Assembly (NCBI GenBank): GCA_024239075.1
Contig: JANBVI010000029.1
Location: 1 to 64,000 of the forward strand
Reading direction: 5' to 3'
DNA: 64,000 bases
From: Fischerella sp. CENA71
GTDB lineage: Bacteria > Cyanobacteriota > Cyanobacteriia > Cyanobacteriales > Nostocaceae
Shown here: in pieces, positions 44,722 through 53,837 of the stretch
Numbering within the stretch: the first letter of the stretch is position 1
Layout: the number at the start of each line of letters is the position of its first letter
The notes under the pieces: generated by a model
What the model saw: the letters and a program-made list of their open reading frames with translations, nothing else
What the model was told of the DNA's origin: nothing
The model's database searches: none
Position numbers and translations under genes: made by a program

Positions 44722-47442
44722 TCAGTCAAGTACAGGCACAGAGGCAACCTCATCACTAGAATTTTTTTCTGTTTTAGGGCTAGGTGTATATATAGAATCA
44801 AGTTCTTTAATCAAATCAATGGGTTGATTTAGAGTATTATTACAGCTTTTACTTACAAATTTACGCACCTCACGTTCTTCTTTTTCCCTGCCGATAAAAG
44901 CAGCTATTAAAGAACATACTCTATTTAAAAATTCCCGACAACTCCAATGAAAATTATATTCATAGGCAGCATATAAAGAAAGTGTGCCTACAACCTCTGT
45001 CTGATAAATAAGTGGAAAACAACCAAAAGATTTAAATTTGTTCTCCACAACCCACTGTTTGTTTTTAAATTTATCTATATCCTTGCTTATCTTTTCAATT
45101 ATTACAGGTTTCCCAGACTCTAATACTTTTCCTACTATCCCTTCTCCTAACTTAATCCCTTCATTTTTTCTGTGTTCCCAATTAAAAATGCGTGAAACAG
45201 ATTTTTTAGCTTTTATTTCTAAAATATCTGCTTGATTTTTAATTCGTAATATACATACCTCAAAAGCGGTATGCTCAGATATCAGCCTACTGACGACCTC
45301 ATCATAAGCTTTTTCTTCGTTTTGTTGATAGTTAACTAAAAAGCTACTAATATCTGACTCTAGTTGGTTTTGTCTATTCCTGCGTATATTAGAAAGAGCA
45401 GTTGCTACTGCTGAAGCGATCGCTGAGAGCCAATAAATTTCATTTTGAGTAAAACCACAATAATTTAGAGGTTTTCCTGTACTATGATGAATTTTGTTGA
45501 TGATTTCTAGAACTCCATAAGTTTTATTTTGACCATTTAAAGGAACTGCCAGACCACAGTTAATTTTTCCTAATTTTTTTGAGTATTCAACCTGACTTTT
45601 ACTATCTAAATCCTCTTCATTTAATTTATTACTACACTGAGGTTTACCAAAGCCTTCTTTCTCTTGTGATAAAGCAGTTTTTCCTGTAAAGCTTTCGCCT
45701 ATAGCATAGCTTTCTGTTGCAAACCATTGATTATCTATAGGTTTTCTCTTGACGTCTATACCTTGTATTCCTTTACGATGTAACCGTCCATCCTTACCAA
45801 ACATAAAAATAGCAGCTGTTTGGGAATGTAATGTCTTTCGTACAAAGTTAAGAGCTTTGTCTATAACTTCATTTTCGTCAGTTAAACTGAGCAGTTCATT
45901 TCTGACTTTTTGTAAATCTTCGAGTAGCTGTTCCGGTGTAATATGTATTTTACTCGCAAGTACTTGCTGAGAAAGACGTTGTTCTACTTCTTTAAAAGTG
46001 TTTGTAATTTTTTCAGTATTTTCTATATGTAAAGGGATGACATCTTGAGAACATTTAATGATGTCAAAGGCTTCTTTATACAAAGCAACTTGCTCTGGAA
46101 TTGCAGAAAAGTTGACGAACCTTTTGTTTCTTGTATCCTTGAGATTATCCTCGTTATACCAAACCAAGAGTTGACTATTATCCGGCGCTTCAAGAATTGC
46201 GTATTGCTTAGTAGGCAAACTATAATCTTCGTCTTGCCATTTTGTTAGTTTGAAATCATTATAAAATTCTTGAGCTAAAGGTTCGTAAGCATCTATCATC
46301 ATCATATAAACTTTATATAAAGAAGCATGTTCTAGCAGAAAATTTTTGCTTTTTTTGTATTCTTCTATATCTTGAAAAATAAATATTCTTTCACTTTCTT
46401 TATTAGCTGTCTTGCCAACTTCATCTCCTCGATCATTAGCCCAAAAATGTTCAACATAACCAACTATAGATACAGCTTGGACACGAGGCTGAATATCTTG
46501 ATCTTTCTGTAAAGATACAAGATAGCGTGGATAAAGCTCTAAGGGAATTGAGTAAACGCTGCCATTTAAGCCAACATCTTCAATCTGATTACATACATCA
46601 GTCAGAACATCAAGGATGATTTTTTGAAAAAGTTTGTTAGTTTGAAAATATTTGTTGTCTTTTAGTATCTGTTGTCCTGCTTTGACAATCAACTGATAGT
46701 CTAAAGACTCATGTTTGATTGGTTGTTCTTGTTTTTTTTGAATTATCTCTTGCCACCAATTAGCATTGGCAAGTTTGAAATTTATCCAAGCTTTGGCTTC
46801 TTGGATGTCTGTAGCAGTTATCTCATGAAAAAGTTGAGCTAAACTATCCTCACTTGTGCCATCTATGATGGGAAAATGCAGTAATGGTTCAGTTAGGTTT
46901 TCTCTGCTAAAACGTATCAGCTTAAAGTTATTAACCTTACCAGAGAGGAAACCGATGGCAAAATTCACCCATGAATTCTGTGAGAATCCTGATGTTAAAC
47001 AGATGATACCGTAATTTATGCCCTCTAGAGATTGTGTAATCTCAGCTAGCCTTAGTGAACTAGAGTTAATATCTACCTCTGATATTGATGCTTCTATCTG
47101 GGGATGCTTAAAAATATCAATTAGTTCTTCAGCAATAGTTCTCCCTGTCTTGCTAAACCAAAAGATCAGGACTTTCTTTTTACCCAGCTTGAGTTGATAT
47201 CTGTCGGTGAGGATTTTTTGTAGCTTGGCTAGTTTACCTGGTCCTGCACCGGCCAGCCTAAATTTGGCGTAAATCTTACCTAGCCTTTTCTGAACTGCAT
47301 TTTGCGACTCTATCCCCAAAAGCCTTTGTATTTCGGTTGGAGACTTTCCATCCAATGCTAAAGACAATACCTCCTGTTCGGCTGGAGATAGATTTTCCTC
47401 AGCCACTAGTTCATTTAAAACATCTGGAGGAATCATAGTCAT
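44722..47442 (-). CDS. HTH - TIR-like - double GAF domain protein
   Basis: A 906-residue protein. Residues ~17-78 are a LuxR-like helical segment (LSPAEQEVLSLALDGKSPTE ... NAVQKRLGKIYAKF) of a type fused to NB-ARC or TIR proteins in cyanobacteria. Residues ~88-210 resemble the bacterial TIR-like family (KKVLIFWFSKTGRTIAEEL ... YGIICLTSGFSQNSWVNF). The position usually occupied by Glu (FEAG) reads FAIG (A162), so NADase activity is doubtful. A ~300-residue unassigned region follows (with VGYVEHFW, LEHASLYKVYMMMIDAYEPL). Two GAF domains come next (~520-690 and ~715-860; LGEGIVGKVLESGKPVII). No kinase or cyclase follows. Regulator or immune-type sensor; role inferred. Confidence 0.7.
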   Translation of the reverse strand: MTMIPPDVLNELVAEENLSPAEQEVLSLALDGKSPTEIQRLLGIESQNAVQKRLGKIYAKFRLAGAGPGKLAKLQKILTDRYQLKLGKKKVLIFWFSKTGRTIAEELIDIFKHPQIEASISEVDINSSSLRLAEITQSLEGINYGIICLTSGFSQNSWVNFAIGFLSGKVNNFKLIRFSRENLTEPLLHFPIIDGTSEDSLAQLFHEITATDIQEAKAWINFKLANANWWQEIIQKKQEQPIKHESLDYQLIVKAGQQILKDNKYFQTNKLFQKIILDVLTDVCNQIEDVGLNGSVYSIPLELYPRYLVSLQKDQDIQPRVQAVSIVGYVEHFWANDRGDEVGKTANKESERIFIFQDIEEYKKSKNFLLEHASLYKVYMMMIDAYEPLAQEFYNDFKLTKWQDEDYSLPTKQYAILEAPDNSQLLVWYNEDNLKDTRNKRFVNFSAIPEQVALYKEAFDIIKCSQDVIPLHIENTEKITNTFKEVEQRLSQQVLASKIHITPEQLLEDLQKVRNELLSLTDENEVIDKALNFVRKTLHSQTAAIFMFGKDGRLHRKGIQGIDVKRKPIDNQWFATESYAIGESFTGKTALSQEKEGFGKPQCSNKLNEEDLDSKSQVEYSKKLGKINCGLAVPLNGQNKTYGVLEIINKIHHSTGKPLNYCGFTQNEIYWLSAIASAVATALSNIRRNRQNQLESDISSFLVNYQQNEEKAYDEVVSRLISEHTAFEVCILRIKNQADILEIKAKKSVSRIFNWEHRKNEGIKLGEGIVGKVLESGKPVIIEKISKDIDKFKNKQWVVENKFKSFGCFPLIYQTEVVGTLSLYAAYEYNFHWSCREFLNRVCSLIAAFIGREKEEREVRKFVSKSCNNTLNQPIDLIKELDSIYTPSPKTEKNSSDEVASVPVLD

Positions 47443-47587
47443 ACTTCTACATCATATAAAAGCCTCATTAATTTTAACAGAAGTGCTTAAACAATTCTAT
47501 CGATCCAATATTGACAGAAAAAAGCCTCATTTAGTAGATTAAGTAGAACATTCTCACTTATATGAGGGATTTAGGGGAATCTACATT

Positions 47588-48256
47588 ATGTATTTTTCAA
47601 AAAATCGTCAATCTATTGACAAAACTCATAGAATAACAATTCGAGCTTTAAACCTTGTGGGTGCTATCACGATCGCTTTTTATGCTGGATTCTGTGCTTG
47701 TGACTCGACTACTTGGAACAAAATACACCACAATCCAGTTCAAATCCAAGCACAACCTATTGCCAAAGTTCCAAGTCCAAATCTTAAAATCACTGAGTTT
47801 GAATATCAAGCGATCGCATCTTTGCTGGTTACCCTCCTCATCGAAATCATGAATGCTACTAAAGCTCATCGTCTTCAAATACCTTTTGAAGTTGATGATG
47901 ATGATGTTTATAGGCGGCTAATATCTTTACGTATTCCCAGCACAAATACTACTCTGATCATGAATTTGCAAGGTGAAGGTTCGACGTTTTTAAGTGACTT
48001 ATATATGTCAATAGAACCTTCAAAACGTATCATTCACTTTGAACAACTTTTGCAACATCGTAACCAAAGCTTTGCTTGTGGATTTCGGATGTTACTGAAT
48101 GAGTTACAACACCCGAATTTAGATTGGATTAAGGTAAACCATGACGGAAGTTGGTATGTGCCTAAACAGGCTTATTTCCCATTTATAAATTGGATCAAGG
48201 AAGAAATAATTCGTCAATGGGAATTAGAAGCAGATATCTTTGATAAATGGTGCTGA
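47588..48256 (+). CDS. Hypothetical protein with N-terminal hydrophobic segment
   Basis: A 222-residue protein. One hydrophobic segment (ALNLVGAITIAFYAGFCA, ~21-38) suggests an anchor or signal. The remainder is mixed alpha/beta with conserved-looking aromatic residues (NHDGSWYVPKQAYFPFINWI). No family recognised. It is divergent from the HTH-TIR-GAF gene, 145 bases away. Confidence 0.65.
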   Translation: MYFSKNRQSIDKTHRITIRALNLVGAITIAFYAGFCACDSTTWNKIHHNPVQIQAQPIAKVPSPNLKITEFEYQAIASLLVTLLIEIMNATKAHRLQIPFEVDDDDVYRRLISLRIPSTNTTLIMNLQGEGSTFLSDLYMSIEPSKRIIHFEQLLQHRNQSFACGFRMLLNELQHPNLDWIKVNHDGSWYVPKQAYFPFINWIKEEIIRQWELEADIFDKWC

Positions 48257-48384
48257 TTAACGTTAGTTAATCTGTAAGGGTAGCGATCGCATATTGTACT
48301 GTAGGTATTCGCCCCTTTGGTACTTCCCTCAAAATTAGCGATAATGTGAAGATGTGTTTAAAAAGCTGCTTTGATTAGGCTTTT

Positions 48385-48645
48385 ATGTCTGAACCTGCAA
48401 TTAAAATTACAGTCAAGTTATTCGCTGCTTACCAAGAAGCTTATGGAGTACCAGAACTAGTACTGGAATTTCCTAAAAATACACCAGTTGTTGCAGTATG
48501 CGATCGCCTAGTTACTGAACATCCAGAACTGAGTCAATGGCGAGATGTAACCCGGTTTGGAGTTAATTTGGTATTTGTCGAACCGGATACCATCTTGCAA
48601 GAGGGTGACGAGGTGGTATTAATTCCTCCTGTGAGTGGTGGTTAA
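48385..48645 (+). CDS. moaD: MoaD/ThiS family sulfur-carrier protein
   Basis: An 86-residue ubiquitin-like protein. It begins KITVKLFAAYQEAYG and ends GDEVVLIPPVSGG; the C-terminal Gly-Gly is the site of adenylation and thiocarboxylation. The length and PPVSGG ending are MoaD-like (molybdopterin synthase small subunit). No other moa gene is in the window, so the pathway is inferred from family only. Confidence 0.87.
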   Translation: MSEPAIKITVKLFAAYQEAYGVPELVLEFPKNTPVVAVCDRLVTEHPELSQWRDVTRFGVNLVFVEPDTILQEGDEVVLIPPVSGG

Positions 48646-49008
48646 CTACACTGCCACCAAACCAACTTGACGCAAAATAAAGAATAGAATGGAGTTGATA
48701 ATGCTCAGAGCGATCGCTCCAATAATCGCGCTAGCAATTCCCCATCGTAGTCGAAATCCTTCTACTAGCCAAGCTGCTAAACCAAATACAATAATGCTGC
48801 CGATCAAAGGAATTAAGCCTAAACTGATAACGGCACTGGTTGTTCTAAACCATCCAGGGAAAAGACTCCAGAAGCCATTAAAAGCACCAATAATTGCTCC
48901 TGCAATCAGAGCAATCCAGGGACTGTCTATTTCCACACCCGTAGGTAGCTTTGAGATAATTAACAAGCTAATTGCAATCACTACAACAGAAATGATAAAA
49001 CCAGCCAT
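48646..49008 (-). CDS. Phage holin family (4-TM, superfamily IV) membrane protein
   Basis: A 120-residue, almost entirely hydrophobic protein with four predicted helices. LIAGAIIGAFNGFWSLFPGW and the Val/Ile-rich third and fourth helices match the bacterial 'phage holin family / mycobacterial 4 TMS' (PF04020) group. Found as a stand-alone chromosomal gene in many cyanobacteria, with no phage genes near. Ends one base after the moaD stop, tail to tail. Confidence 0.85.
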   Translation of the reverse strand: MAGFIISVVVIAISLLIISKLPTGVEIDSPWIALIAGAIIGAFNGFWSLFPGWFRTTSAVISLGLIPLIGSIIVFGLAAWLVEGFRLRWGIASAIIGAIALSIINSILFFILRQVGLVAV

Positions 49009-49251
49009 TGATACACCTCAGTATAAAATTGGGATTATCAACTGTAGACTTCGTAGCGTTAGTTAGGGAAAAGATTAGAAGTAAAGGGTTATACTCCTTC
49101 TTAAATTGCCAACCGTCACTATGAGCGATCGCCCATCACATAGAAATTATTTTTTCACCTTTTATAGTATTGTTTCAAGAGCAAATAAGCTAGTTAAGAT
49201 AAATTAGTTTATTTTTTGTATTCAGAGTTTTTTCTCAAAAGCATTCTTAAA

Positions 49252-49878
49252 TCAATTCGTGAACCAGAATATTCCCGACTTCGCAGAATTTATCAGCGAT
49301 TTTACCTCTAAATTTGCAATTCCGTAGCGATCGCTGCGTGGCTCTGATTGTTTAGAACCTGTAATATAACTCAATTCATCTAACAATTCTAAAAAATCTT
49401 TGACACTAATTTGAATATCTGTGGGAAAGTGACGTATAAAAGTTAAGCCAGTTAATCCTTCTGGATCTGCTGCTGCTACTAATAAGGCTGAACGGATGGC
49501 ATAAAAACCATTTTGACCTGTTCGTGTCTTGATAATAGCACCATATTGGCGTATGTATTCTTCGCCGATTGGAGAGTAGGTGAGTTTGGAAATTGCAACA
49601 GGATTAGTATTAAATTTATACTGTAATAAATTGCGAAGAGTTTGTAATTTTTCTGGTTTAAGTTGTTGAGCAAAAAACTCAAATTCTTTGGTAATTCGAC
49701 CTTCCTTTGCAAAAACTTCTAAAGATTTAACTGATAGACGTAACTTCGTAGAGCCAACAGGTAAATAAATATTCTCTGCACTAATAGCAGGTTGGATTGG
49801 AAATCCTGTGATGAAAGTGCTACAAGTAACAAACATCAATGTGGAAATTAAGTAAGAAGTTAATTTCAAAGGGAGCAT
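49252..49878 (-). CDS. DUF1400-domain exported protein (lacks alpha/beta hydrolase part)
   Basis: A 208-residue exported protein. ATG 49878 gives a good signal (MLPLKLTSYLISTLMFVTCS ... AISA) and avoids overlap with the upstream gene; a start at 49965 is also in frame. The mature part (YLPVGSTKLRLSVKSLEVFAKEG ... EFEFFAQQLKP) is the DUF1400 domain that in cyanobacteria normally precedes an alpha/beta-hydrolase domain. Here the hydrolase part is absent, so this is a stand-alone DUF1400 protein. Probably co-transcribed with the AI-2E gene 36 bases upstream. Confidence 0.75.
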   Translation of the reverse strand: MLPLKLTSYLISTLMFVTCSTFITGFPIQPAISAENIYLPVGSTKLRLSVKSLEVFAKEGRITKEFEFFAQQLKPEKLQTLRNLLQYKFNTNPVAISKLTYSPIGEEYIRQYGAIIKTRTGQNGFYAIRSALLVAAADPEGLTGLTFIRHFPTDIQISVKDFLELLDELSYITGSKQSEPRSDRYGIANLEVKSLINSAKSGIFWFTN

Positions 49879-49913
49879 TTTAGATTTTAAAGATATTTGT
49901 GTATTGATTATGG

Positions 49914-50939
49914 TTATTGCTCTGGTAAAGATTGCTGTGCTTTTAAGTCTTCTGATCTTAACCAAGCAGCAATCATCCCAGCAATAGGAATAGATAAAAA
50001 TATACCCAGTAAACCAGCTACTCGCTCACCAATAAATAGAGCTAAAAATAGTAATACTGGACTAATTTCCAAGGCATTGCCCATAACTTTGGGACTAATA
50101 AAGTTATCTTGAATTTGCTGAAGAATTATGCAAGCAATCACAACTTGAACTGCAACTATCCAGCCTTGAGATGCCAGAACTAATACAGTAATCGTCAGTA
50201 CTCCTAGTGTTGCGCCAATACCAGGAATAGCATCTAAAATGCCAATTATAAGTGCTAAAAATAACGCATAGTTGATTCCCAATACTAAAAAGATAAGAAA
50301 ACTCGTACTTGATAGGAATAATATTAACAACAACTGTCCTCGCAGAAACCCTAAGAAACTGCGTTGAAAAGTTGTAGCAAAGCGATCGCGTGACTCGGCA
50401 GGAATCAGCTGTAAACTAGAAAACCAGAGTTTTTCGCCATCTATGAGCATATAAAGACTGATAACGGCGAGAAAAATTAATGTAAAGACGCTAGAGAAAA
50501 TATTTTGAGCAATTCCTAATCCAGATATTAAACCAGTTTGTAGGCTTTGTAAAAGCCTTGCCAGATTAAGATTGCCGATAAATTCTTTTAGTGGTAGTAA
50601 ATCTTGTGTATTTACTGCTTGAGTGATGCGATCAATTAAACTCTGTCCTTGATTTAACACTTCTAGCCCCAAAGCAGTTACCAAAGCAATAAAAATAACA
50701 ACAGCGCCCAAGAAAGTGATAATAATTGCTAATCCGCGAGGAATATAACGAGACAACCACTGAACAGGATAATTTAGTAATACAGCAAAAATAGCAGCTG
50801 TGGTAAAAATGGCGATCACGTTATAAAAGTAACTAATTAGTATCACGAGCGCCCAACCACAGGCAAAGACTAACAATAAGCGCAGTAGAGTGGAATTATT
50901 TAAGTTTTGCCAAAAGCTTGGTTTTGAAGATTGACTCAT
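49914..50939 (-). CDS. AI-2E family transporter (PerM/YdiK-like)
   Basis: A 341-residue membrane protein with about seven to eight TM helices. It carries the family motifs LRGQLLLILFLSSTSFLIFLVLG, the DAIPGIGATLG motif after the fifth helix, and QQIQDNFISPKVMG near the C terminus. Members are auto-inducer/permease-like or Na+/H+-type transporters; substrate here is unknown. Confidence 0.92.
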   Translation of the reverse strand: MSQSSKPSFWQNLNNSTLLRLLLVFACGWALVILISYFYNVIAIFTTAAIFAVLLNYPVQWLSRYIPRGLAIIITFLGAVVIFIALVTALGLEVLNQGQSLIDRITQAVNTQDLLPLKEFIGNLNLARLLQSLQTGLISGLGIAQNIFSSVFTLIFLAVISLYMLIDGEKLWFSSLQLIPAESRDRFATTFQRSFLGFLRGQLLLILFLSSTSFLIFLVLGINYALFLALIIGILDAIPGIGATLGVLTITVLVLASQGWIVAVQVVIACIILQQIQDNFISPKVMGNALEISPVLLFLALFIGERVAGLLGIFLSIPIAGMIAAWLRSEDLKAQQSLPEQ

Positions 50940-50947
50940 AATATCAG

Positions 50948-51309
50948 GTCATTTGTCATTGGTCATTTGTCATTTGTCATTGGTTGTTTACAAAAGATAA
51001 GTGATTAATGACAAAGGACTAATTTATTTTGTTCTTGACGAACAGAATGATCTGCTTTTCTGGCGATATCTTAATAAAGAATTACATCTCCCAGCTGATA
51101 ATTATTGATGTCATATGCTTGGCTAAATTTCTATGCCAAGCTATTACTTCGTTTACATATAAATATAAATAATTAATAAAGAAAATATAAAAACTAGGTT
51201 AATTAAATTTAGGATAGCTCTAGTGTTGTATGCGATCGCACATGTTAACCTCAAAACATCATGCTTTTAAAATAGGTATGCGATCGCTGATTCTTAACTC
51301 TTAAAGATA
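50948..51309. repeat. STRR (TCATTTG type) and AT-rich spacer
   Basis: Four to five TCATTTG/TCATTGG heptamers at 50948-50985 at the start of the AI-2E gene's upstream region. The rest (~320 bases) is AT-rich with three GCGATCGC-type sites and no gene. Confidence 0.65.
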
Positions 51310-51705
51310 CTACGCGGTTTGGTTATTATCAGTTAATGTCTCCTCTATACCGCGTTTTAAGCGGCTGGCTGTACTTCTGCGGACACGTTCGCTTTTACGT
51401 ACGCCACCTGCCATTTCATATTCAACACTATTTTTGCCATACTTAAAAGCAACCCCGATTAACATCTTGTCTATAAGTTCACCCAAGTTTTTTTCCAACT
51501 CTTGAATCTCTGTTCTCGAAGAGTCAATTACCACTAGAGCAGTATTATAAGCATCAATCTTGGTACGTAACTGTTCCATTAGTTGCGTCATATTTTGGAG
51601 ATTGCGAGTATCCCCAAAATCCATGTTTGCATCAATTGCTTTTAGTCCAGAGGATCTTAACTGAGCTTTTTCCAGAATCCGGGATGTACGTCTTTGACGA
51701 GTCAT
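51310..51705 (-). CDS. Conserved cyanobacterial hypothetical (coiled-coil) protein
   Basis: A 131-residue, basic, mainly helical protein opening MTRQRRTSRILEKAQLRSSG and with a central coiled coil (NMTQLMEQLRTKIDAYNTAL ... SSRTEIQELEKNLGELIDKML). The tail is rich in Arg/Lys (KSERVRRSTASRLKRG). I recognise the pattern as conserved in cyanobacteria but know no function. Monocistronic; a 21-bp tandem array lies upstream at 51911. Confidence 0.7.
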   Translation of the reverse strand: MTRQRRTSRILEKAQLRSSGLKAIDANMDFGDTRNLQNMTQLMEQLRTKIDAYNTALVVIDSSRTEIQELEKNLGELIDKMLIGVAFKYGKNSVEYEMAGGVRKSERVRRSTASRLKRGIEETLTDNNQTA

Positions 51706-51910
51706 AGATAAACTCTTTACAGAAGGTTCTAGAGCTAGCTTGTCCTACAATATCCGGATTTTGAATCAGCAAAATTAGCAAATAATTATATTTTTTCTAA
51801 CAATTTTTTGTGCTTATCTTAGTGATTTCTCTTAAGCGTTTATAGAAACCTAGACAAAGCTACCCAAAGTGTAGTCATTTTTTAAGCAGATGCATCAAAT
51901 TATCGTGTCG

Positions 51911-52009
51911 TAACGACAGCTTGTTGTGATCTAACGACAGCTTGTTGTGATCCAACGACAGCTTGTTGTGATCTAACGACAGCTTGTCGTGATCTAACGA
52001 CAGCTTGTT
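51911..52009. repeat. Tandem array, 21-bp units
   Basis: Four complete 21-bp units and a fifth of 15 bp, differing at only one or two positions. Core: AACGACAGCTTGTTGTGATC. No reading frame of interest. The same 21-bp period occurs at 13457-13708, with an unrelated sequence. Confidence 0.9.
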
Positions 52010-52117
52010 AGGGAATAGTGATCGCTTATTTTTATTTTGATATTATGTTGTGCGATCGTACTACTGTAACAGCCATCAGTAAAGATCAGGTTTTTTGTTC
52101 AAGAAATTATAAAAGCT

Positions 52118-53689
52118 TCAAATTTCAAACGCTTCCAATTCTTTATTCAACCACTCTCCTTGAAACCGTTCAGCAACCAGTGGTTTGACAACAAACTTGG
52201 GTGGAGTACCCCCTCTAATATCAATTCGCACACATGAGTATGGCAAGCGCTTGAAATTATCGTATCCATTGCGACCAATAAATAAAAGCGAATCCGCAAT
52301 TTTACGAGTGGGTTTTTCTTCTATATATTCAAACGTCTCCATTAATTCAGTCCCTTCATCTCGTTGACGACGGGGACGACGACCGCTACCACCGCAGACT
52401 ATACAATTGAGGTGAGAGTCAGCATATCCAGTGTCGGTAGTGCGGAGATATTCCAAACAGTGAGCATGACCGTTTAAAATCAAATCAACAATCGGGCGTC
52501 CTTGAGTTAAAGCACCAAGAGTTTGGGCGACATTGTCAAATACCCAACGCAAACGCCGACGCACTGCTAAAGTTTGGGCTTGATGCCATTTACTCGCTTC
52601 GGTAACATAAGGGGGATGATGGAAATAAACTACTCTTCCCCGTACTTCTTGGGTATGCCAAGATGCAATCAATCTTTGCTTGAACCATTCTAATTGTTCA
52701 AAGTCGATCGCTGGTTCGTCGTGGGATGCAAGTTGTTTTTCGATGTCAATTTTAACTTCGTCAATTTGGTATAACTTGGCTTTGAGAGCGTCGAGTTTTT
52801 CTGCATCTTCGGGATTATCTGGGTTGAGGCGATCGCACACTTCCAAAATTTCCATCTCTTCGTCTTCGATCTCGTGGCGACGCTTTTCTAGTTGACGGCG
52901 ACTGCTTTCTCCTTCTTTGGTTGCGGGTAGGGGAGATGGTTCATTAAAAGTATTCGAGTCGAGGGCAAAAAAGTCAATCCCGCCGTAACGAAAAGTATAA
53001 TAACGATTGGGTAGGCGGGTAAAATTTCCAGGTTCATAGCGCAAACAGCGTCCTGTGTCTGTTTTGGCGGTGTAGTGTTCGTCGAGATGAAATTCTAACT
53101 GTTCTTTAGAATGGAATGCTTTCAGATAATCAATAAACGCTCGTGCGTACGCATCACCTTGATCAGAACCATGCCAACCAACTTCAATATCTTTATAGCG
53201 GAACAGGCGACGCAGTGGTAGTGTGGTTCCTGCCAAAAGTCGATACATCAACGGTACATCATAGTAATCGTGATTACCAAGCACTGGCAAAATTGGAGTT
53301 TTAAACACCATGCGATCATAGGGAATACGTTTATAGTTTTCTCCGTCTTCGATAAACTCGCGATAAGGTTCGATAAAATTTCGCGGATAATACTCGCGGG
53401 AACCAACAATATAAATTACATCCCCTGTATGCAAAATAAAACTAGATTCCTCTTGGTGCGGAAGCATCAGTTCAGCAACTTGGCGTTGGGGATGGTGTTT
53501 ATAGTATGATTTCGTCCCACTATCACCGATTACCATAAACGAAAATTCTGGATTATCCGAGTTGCGATCGTCGATCACCATGCTAGTTTGATCAATCCCA
53601 CGCTGGATAATACTTGCGTTACCCCAGCGCACCCGTTCTTTCATCTTTTGAATTTTTACAGGTATCGACGGTTCAGAAATGAATTTCAT
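52118..53689 (-). CDS. Calcineurin-like metallophosphoesterase
   Basis: A 523-residue phosphoesterase: FMVIGDSGTK (GDSG at 55-58), LHTGDVIY (87-91), PVLGNHDYYD (GNHD 138-141), and distal VVYFHHPPYV and LILNGHAHCLEY motifs give the full metal-binding set. A ~75-residue charged helical insert (RRQLEKRRHEIEDEEMEILE region) interrupts the domain. No signal peptide; the substrate could be a nucleotide or phosphodiester. Stands alone. Confidence 0.87.
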   Translation of the reverse strand: MKFISEPSIPVKIQKMKERVRWGNASIIQRGIDQTSMVIDDRNSDNPEFSFMVIGDSGTKSYYKHHPQRQVAELMLPHQEESSFILHTGDVIYIVGSREYYPRNFIEPYREFIEDGENYKRIPYDRMVFKTPILPVLGNHDYYDVPLMYRLLAGTTLPLRRLFRYKDIEVGWHGSDQGDAYARAFIDYLKAFHSKEQLEFHLDEHYTAKTDTGRCLRYEPGNFTRLPNRYYTFRYGGIDFFALDSNTFNEPSPLPATKEGESSRRQLEKRRHEIEDEEMEILEVCDRLNPDNPEDAEKLDALKAKLYQIDEVKIDIEKQLASHDEPAIDFEQLEWFKQRLIASWHTQEVRGRVVYFHHPPYVTEASKWHQAQTLAVRRRLRWVFDNVAQTLGALTQGRPIVDLILNGHAHCLEYLRTTDTGYADSHLNCIVCGGSGRRPRRQRDEGTELMETFEYIEEKPTRKIADSLLFIGRNGYDNFKRLPYSCVRIDIRGGTPPKFVVKPLVAERFQGEWLNKELEAFEI

Positions 53690-53837
53690 TGGCGATCGCT
53701 CCCAGAATGCAGAACTCTCTCTATTTCTGCTTGCATTCCGATTGTATCCGCAATGGTTAGGAATCAGTTATCAGTTATCACTTATCAAATTCTATTGCTT
53801 ACTGTTAACTGTTAACTGTTTACTGATAACTGACAAT

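Noticed and set aside
48646-49008. Holin-family gene as evidence of a prophage
   Set aside because: No other phage gene is near; this membrane family is common as a chromosomal gene in cyanobacteria.
51911-52009. Possible CRISPR array
   Set aside because: Units are directly adjacent with no unique spacers, so it is a simple tandem repeat. No cas gene in the window.
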